Assembly (NCBI GenBank): GCA_964532875.1
Contig: CAZHIZ010000123.1
Location: forward strand, 1-10,230
Reading direction: 5' to 3'
From: Caldithrix sp964532875
GTDB lineage: Bacteria > Calditrichota > Calditrichia > Calditrichales > Calditrichaceae
Length of the DNA: 10,230 bases
The position numbers and the translations under genes were made by a program. Below, piece by piece: positions 6,801 through 10,230 of the stretch (within the stretch, counting starts at the first letter, position 1; every line of letters starts with the position of its first letter). The notes beneath the pieces were generated by a model. The model had not been told where the DNA came from, ran no database searches, and saw only the letters and a program-made list of their open reading frames with translations.

Positions 6801-8198
6801 ATGAACCGCGGGCCCGAATGTGGGCAAGATGACGATCAGACGATGGACAAAACAGAAAAGCGCAGCAGAGCATTAGGCGAAGAGAAAATAGGGCCGTTAC
6901 TTTTTCGGCTTTCCGTTCCGGCAACGGTGGGTATGCTGGCCATGGCCCTGTACAATATTGTCGATACGATTTACGTGGGGCGGGGTCTTGGCTCGATGGC
7001 CATTGCCGGTATTTCCATCGTCATGCCCATTCAAATGCTCATCTTTTCGTCGGCGCAAACCCTGGGCATCGGAGCGGCTTCCATCGTTTCCAGACGTCTG
7101 GGGGCGCGGGATATCGACGGGGCCAAGCTGGCTTTCGGAAATGTCATCCTGTTGAATTTAGCCGGCAGCGGACTGATCGTTTTAATCGGCTATCTGTTCA
7201 TGAACGAATTGCTTTTCCTCTTCGGTTCGCAAGGGGATATGGTGCCCTTTGCCCGGGACTATTACGTGTACATCATGGCCGGCACACCCTTTTTAATGTT
7301 CGATATGGTTTTCAACAACATCAATCGCGCCGAAGGAAACATCAAAATAGCAATGGTTACCATGGTCATGGCCGCCGTATTGAATATTATTTTCGATCCG
7401 ATTTTTATTTTTCTTTTTAAGTTGGGTGTGCGCGGGGCAGCCATTGCCAGCGATCTTTCCCAGTTGCTCACTTTTCTTTTTTTGATCTATTACTTCTACA
7501 GCGGGCGTAGTATTCTGAAATTCCAATTAAAATTTTTACGTCCCGATTTTGCCATTATTCGCGAAACTTTAGCCATCGGTGCCTCGTCCATGGCCAGGCA
7601 CGGCGCTGCCAGTGTTTTGGCGGCCATTTTAAACCACAGTTTGTACGCTTTCGGTGGGGAATTGTCTGTGGCGGCCTACGGGGTCATCAATCGCATTATG
7701 CGCATGACTTTTATGCCTTTGGTGGGCCTGGTGCAGGCTTTTTTGCCCATCACCGGTTACAATTACGGGGCCAAAAACTTCCGTCGGGTGCGGGAAACCA
7801 TTCGTTTGTCCCTTTTCTATTCCACTTTAATCGTTACGGGGATTTTCCTTTTCTTAATGATTCTCGCCGAGCCCTTGTTTACGCTTTTCAGTAAAGATCA
7901 GCATTTGATCTCTTTGGGTGCCCACGCCATGCGTCTCATTATTCTATTGACTCCCCTGGTCGGCTTCCAGATGATCGGTGCCGCCTATTTCCAGGCCGTG
8001 GGGAAGGCTTTGCCCGCTTTTATTTTAGCCCTGTCACGGCAAATTTTATTTTTACTGCCTTTGCTTTTGATCTTACCCTATTTTTTGCATTTGAACGGCG
8101 TCTGGCTGTCTTTCCCCTTGGCCGACAGTTTATCCTTCTTGGTCACATTATTCATGTTTCTTCCGGAATGGCGCAGGCTCAGGCATGCCACGGCCTGA
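6801..8198 (+). CDS. MATE family efflux transporter (MepA-like)
   Basis: An inner-membrane cation-coupled exporter of the MATE family, typically exporting cationic drugs or dyes. The protein is 465 aa with about twelve hydrophobic segments in two halves. The first half begins near IGPLLFRLSVPATVGMLAM (30-48) with YNIVDTIYVGRGLG (51-64), and carries the family segment NRAEGNIKIAM (175-185) followed by AAVLNIIFDPIFIF (191-204). The second half has LPITGYNYGAKNFRRV (315-330) and YFQAVGKALPAF (396-407). The NIVDTIYVGRG style resembles the MepA-like subgroup rather than NorM. The start is uncertain: the ATG at 6801 has only a weak purine run upstream, and the ATG at 6843 (residue 15) would give the more usual N-terminus but has no Shine-Dalgarno either. 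The gene converges on the glycosylase gene with 6 bp between stops, so the two mRNAs probably overlap at their 3' ends. The substrate cannot be inferred. Confidence 0.93.
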   Translation: MNRGPECGQDDDQTMDKTEKRSRALGEEKIGPLLFRLSVPATVGMLAMALYNIVDTIYVGRGLGSMAIAGISIVMPIQMLIFSSAQTLGIGAASIVSRRLGARDIDGAKLAFGNVILLNLAGSGLIVLIGYLFMNELLFLFGSQGDMVPFARDYYVYIMAGTPFLMFDMVFNNINRAEGNIKIAMVTMVMAAVLNIIFDPIFIFLFKLGVRGAAIASDLSQLLTFLFLIYYFYSGRSILKFQLKFLRPDFAIIRETLAIGASSMARHGAASVLAAILNHSLYAFGGELSVAAYGVINRIMRMTFMPLVGLVQAFLPITGYNYGAKNFRRVRETIRLSLFYSTLIVTGIFLFLMILAEPLFTLFSKDQHLISLGAHAMRLIILLTPLVGFQMIGAAYFQAVGKALPAFILALSRQILFLLPLLLILPYFLHLNGVWLSFPLADSLSFLVTLFMFLPEWRRLRHATA

Positions 8199-8204
8199 AC
8201 CGAT

Positions 8205-8819
8205 TTACTCAGATTTACTGACAAACGGGTTATCTCGAATCCAGAAACGCCAGGGACGCGAGGCATCCGTCCCGGCATAAGCCACACCGATGCGCGGCCC
8301 GCTGGCAATGCGTTGAGCCGGGATGTGCAGGCCGCGGTCTTCGATCCAGATGGTATCGCCGGTTAAGGGCAGTCCGTAAAACGATAAATCGATACCCAGC
8401 GCCCGGGTTAATTTGCCCGGGCCGTTACTTAAGGTCGGCTTAATCGAAGACATTTTGCGCCGGGCAAGCATAATGTCCAGACCTTCTAATGGCTGCACGG
8501 CCCGAATCAGTACCGCATCGGGAATGCCGGCCTTATTGGTAACCACATTAAAAAGCACATGCAGCCCGTAAATTAAATAAACATAGCTCACGCCACCAGC
8601 GCGGTACATGATTTCCGTTCGGGAGGTCGAACGACCGTTGTAAGCATGCGAAGCACGATCGTTTTCTCCGGCATAGGCTTCCGTTTCCACAATCATAGCG
8701 GCCGTGCGTTGACCGTTAACATTGGTAACCAGAACCTTCCCCAACAACTCCCGGCTTATGTGCACAACATCCGCTTGGCGATAAAAATCTGCCGGTAATT
8801 TGAATCGGTTTGAGGACAT
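8205..8819 (-). CDS. aag: DNA-3-methyladenine glycosylase, AAG/MPG family
   Basis: This 204-residue monofunctional base-excision enzyme removes 3-methyladenine, 7-methylguanine, hypoxanthine and ethenoadenine, leaving an abasic site. It matches the human AAG fold family, not AlkA or Tag. IVETEAY (43-49) holds the catalytic Glu47 and base-stacking Tyr49. His58, SYVYLIYG (78-85) with the intercalating Tyr84, and Asn91 correspond to the human pocket residues His136, Tyr162 and Asn169. NGPGKLTRALGI (132-143) and the C-terminal RIGV and RFWIRDNPFVS segments are intact. The length is typical for bacterial members. The start is supported by AAGGA at 7-8 bp. Its product is a substrate of the EndoQ-type nuclease encoded 1.6 kb away, though the MATE gene lies between and the two are separate transcripts. 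Confidence 0.95.
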   Translation of the reverse strand: MSSNRFKLPADFYRQADVVHISRELLGKVLVTNVNGQRTAAMIVETEAYAGENDRASHAYNGRSTSRTEIMYRAGGVSYVYLIYGLHVLFNVVTNKAGIPDAVLIRAVQPLEGLDIMLARRKMSSIKPTLSNGPGKLTRALGIDLSFYGLPLTGDTIWIEDRGLHIPAQRIASGPRIGVAYAGTDASRPWRFWIRDNPFVSKSE

Positions 8820-8864
8820 GATTTAGTCCTTTTTTCGGGTAGTTACCCGCAATGGGTTCGTAAT

Positions 8865-8876
8865 CGTTTGCAAACG
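8865..8876. promoter_or_regulatory. Perfect 12-bp palindrome CGTTTGCAAACG
   Basis: The sequence is its own reverse complement. It lies 46-57 bp upstream of the aag start and would fall in the early transcribed region of the weak candidate promoter described for this interval. It could be an operator half-site pair for a small dimeric regulator. The regulator is unknown. Confidence 0.35.
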
Positions 8877-8930
8877 CAAAAAAAAATGTGTTCCGATTTT
8901 TATTTTCTCATAAATTAAAAGCAAACAAGC

Positions 8931-8940
8931 AAAGCGCTTT
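8931..8940. promoter_or_regulatory. Perfect 10-bp palindrome AAAGCGCTTT
   Basis: A self-complementary site with a central CG, the arrangement found in operators of LacI/CcpA-family regulators. The outer bases do not complete a full cre consensus. It overlaps the candidate -35 hexamer TTTACA of the glycosyltransferase gene and lies beside the candidate -35 of aag, so a bound protein could affect both genes. Confidence 0.35.
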
Positions 8941-9014
8941 ACAATGAAAAATAATTTGCAAAAATGTGCTGAACAAAACAAGCGGGTAGGTGTACCGTTT
9001 CGAAGAGGAGTTCT

Positions 9015-10121
9015 ATGATTTATCACGTGGAAATTGCAGGCAAAGGAGGCATTACTCAATACACCTACAATTTGGTTACCCATTTAAAAAAGCTGCGCCC
9101 CGAATCTCCGGTTGCCATTCTGGGAGCCAAGGATTACGAACTGGAAAAATTAGCGCGTAACTTTCAGCTCATCCGTCTGTTTAATCGCTTTAAAACCAAC
9201 CCACTGGCCCTTTTGCACTTTTTTACCACGCGCATTAAGAGAGAAGATATTGTTCATTTCCAACTCAGTTCTTTCCCGCCCTTTGTTTTGTTCATGATGC
9301 TTCTGTTAAAAAGTTTTCGAAAACCGACTATTGTTGTGACCGTACATAACGTTATTTCGCACGAGACATCGTTTGCCGACAAGCATATTTTATTGACGAT
9401 CTATCGCCTGGCGGACCAACTGATTGTTCATGCCCATGAAAACAAAAAAGAATTAATCGAACAATTTGGCATCCGGAAAGATAAAATTACCGTTATTCCG
9501 CACGGCAATTATCTGTTTGCACAGGAAATAGGGGGGACACCAAAAATTTCCGGGGCCAAAGATCGTTTTGAATTGTTGTTTTTCGGTTTCATCCGGGCCT
9601 ACAAGGGGCTTGATGTTCTTTTGAAAAGCCTGAGTATTGCCACTGAAAAAAACAAACATCTTTTGTTGCACATTGTGGGTAAACCGCATGAAAGTTTTGA
9701 CAAATATGCGCAATTAATCGAATCATTGCACTTGCAGGACTTTGTCGATCTGCAACTGGAATATGTGCCCATTGAAGAAGTGCAGCACTATTTTCAACGC
9801 AGCGATGCGGTGGTTCTGCCTTACAAACGTATTTCTCAAAGCGGGGTGATTTTCATGGCCTATGCTTTTGGCAAACCGGTTATTGCCACGAAAATCGGTG
9901 GTATTCCGGAAGTGGTGGAAGACGGCAAATCGGGTCTTTTGGTACCGGCAGAAGATGAGCAAGCCCTGGCGCAGGCCATTTTGAAATTGGCGGGGAATAA
10001 GGAAATGGCAGAAAAGATGGGAGCCTATGCCCTAAAACTTTCGCAAAACAAATATTCATGGCAGGCGATTGCCCGTAAAACCTATCAATTGTACGATGAG
10101 TTGATTGCCAAGGGCAGATAG
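9015..10121 (+). CDS. Glycosyltransferase family 4 (GT-B fold)
   Basis: This 368-residue retaining GT-B enzyme probably transfers a sugar from a nucleotide-sugar donor to a cell-surface or exopolysaccharide acceptor at the cytoplasmic side of the membrane. The N-terminal acceptor domain has GGITQYTYNL (11-20), DIVHFQ (78-83) and VVTVHNV (107-113). The C-terminal donor domain has VIPHGN (160-165), FFGFIRAYKGLD (189-200), SDAVVLPY (263-270), SQSGVIFMAYAFGKPVIAT (274-292) and GGIPEVVEDGKSGLL (295-309). The two glutamates of the classical E-x7-E motif are Ile273 and Met281 here, a pattern I associate with the QSGV-type GT4 branch. The start is fixed by GAGGAG at 4-6 bp. No other polysaccharide genes are in view, so the pathway is unknown. 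The TAG stop abuts a heptamer repeat array. Confidence 0.92.
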   Translation: MIYHVEIAGKGGITQYTYNLVTHLKKLRPESPVAILGAKDYELEKLARNFQLIRLFNRFKTNPLALLHFFTTRIKREDIVHFQLSSFPPFVLFMMLLLKSFRKPTIVVTVHNVISHETSFADKHILLTIYRLADQLIVHAHENKKELIEQFGIRKDKITVIPHGNYLFAQEIGGTPKISGAKDRFELLFFGFIRAYKGLDVLLKSLSIATEKNKHLLLHIVGKPHESFDKYAQLIESLHLQDFVDLQLEYVPIEEVQHYFQRSDAVVLPYKRISQSGVIFMAYAFGKPVIATKIGGIPEVVEDGKSGLLVPAEDEQALAQAILKLAGNKEMAEKMGAYALKLSQNKYSWQAIARKTYQLYDELIAKGR

Positions 10122-10230
10122 GAACTTGGAATTGGGAATTAGGAACTGGGAACTGGGAACTCGGAGTATGTTTATCTGACAGTCCGTTAAGTTTAATGGG
10201 TGGATGGGGAATTGGTTAACTGGTTGAATG
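10121..10230 (+). repeat. Heptamer minisatellite array, right end
   Basis: Seven tandem 7-bp units fill 10121-10169 with no register slip. All begin with GGA and fit GGAAyTn except the last, GGAGTAT; GGAACTG occurs twice in a row (10142-10155). After about 20 bp of non-repetitive sequence, a second block (about 10190-10230) has units such as GGTTAAC and GGTTGAA. The first base of the array is the last base of the glycosyltransferase stop codon. The array runs off the window edge. It mirrors the array at 1-118. Confidence 0.75.

Larger units (their letters stand above)
8820..9014. promoter_or_regulatory. Divergent control region of aag and the glycosyltransferase gene
   Basis: This 195-bp region separates two divergent genes. 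It holds a small hairpin CGGGT/ACCCG (8836-8849) just before the aag ribosome site, a perfect 12-bp palindrome (8865-8876) and a perfect 10-bp palindrome (8931-8940). A possible aag promoter on the minus strand is TTGCTT (8919-8924) with TAAAAA (8897-8902) at 16 bp. For the glycosyltransferase, TTTACA (8938-8943) is a fair -35 but its -10 is poor. GAGGAG at 9005-9010 is the Shine-Dalgarno of the glycosyltransferase. Confidence 0.4.

Noticed and set aside
8202..8219. Direct repeat GATTTACT, two copies 10 bp apart, at the aag stop codon
   Set aside because: Short and within the coding end (Ser-Lys-Ser-Glu-stop); easily explained by chance or a small duplication without visible consequence.
8823..9083. 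86-codon open frame on the minus strand upstream of aag
   Set aside because: It crosses the divergent control region and overlaps the well-supported start of the glycosyltransferase; its product has no domain and reads through the A+T-rich promoter area.

Overview
The window looks like an ordinary bacterial chromosomal segment with no phage, plasmid, IS, CRISPR or RNA genes that I can see. It carries six well-formed genes plus one fusion gene with a Shine-Dalgarno style leader on most of them. The PyNP-type phosphorylase, the EndoQ-helicase fusion and G-rich heptamer minisatellites in the intergenic ends would fit a member of the FCB/Calditrichota-Ignavibacteria neighbourhood or another deep anaerobic lineage. 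That placement is inference from style only; no taxonomic marker is present.

Layout: 1-118 is a degenerate 7-8 bp repeat array (G-rich on the minus strand). 349-819 (+) is a stand-alone ferritin-like/rubrerythrin-type diiron protein. Convergent to it is a minus-strand pair, pdp (1664-2986) then rsgA (854-1657), separated by 6 bp and in the same reading frame. A 400-bp stretch (2987-3386) without a convincing gene holds a perfect 11-bp inverted repeat upstream of pdp. 3387-6623 (-) encodes a 1078-residue protein that joins a complete Endonuclease Q-like PHP/zinc nuclease to a UvrD/PcrA-type SF1 helicase. A divergent intergenic region follows, with a promoter-like element for the fusion gene and a perfect 10-bp inverted repeat in front of a MATE exporter gene (6801-8198, +). 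The exporter converges, with 6 bp between stops, on an alkyladenine DNA glycosylase gene (8205-8819, -). A second divergent region with two perfect palindromes precedes a GT4 glycosyltransferase (9015-10121, +). The stop codon of that gene runs directly into a second heptamer array, in inverse orientation to the first.

The most interesting element is the EndoQ-UvrD fusion. EndoQ enzymes nick 5' of deaminated bases and abasic sites, so the fusion puts incision and strand unwinding in one polypeptide. It also carries three short motifs resembling the bacterial sliding-clamp-binding peptide, the last being the textbook QLSLF only seven residues from the C-terminus. This suggests a clamp-tethered, single-protein alternative excision repair machine. 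The glycosylase gene 1.6 kb away makes abasic sites, which are EndoQ substrates, so the two could act in sequence; this link is inferred. The second oddity is that RsgA has all GTPase and zinc-finger motifs but no recognisable N-terminal OB-fold, and an in-frame stop just upstream excludes a longer start.
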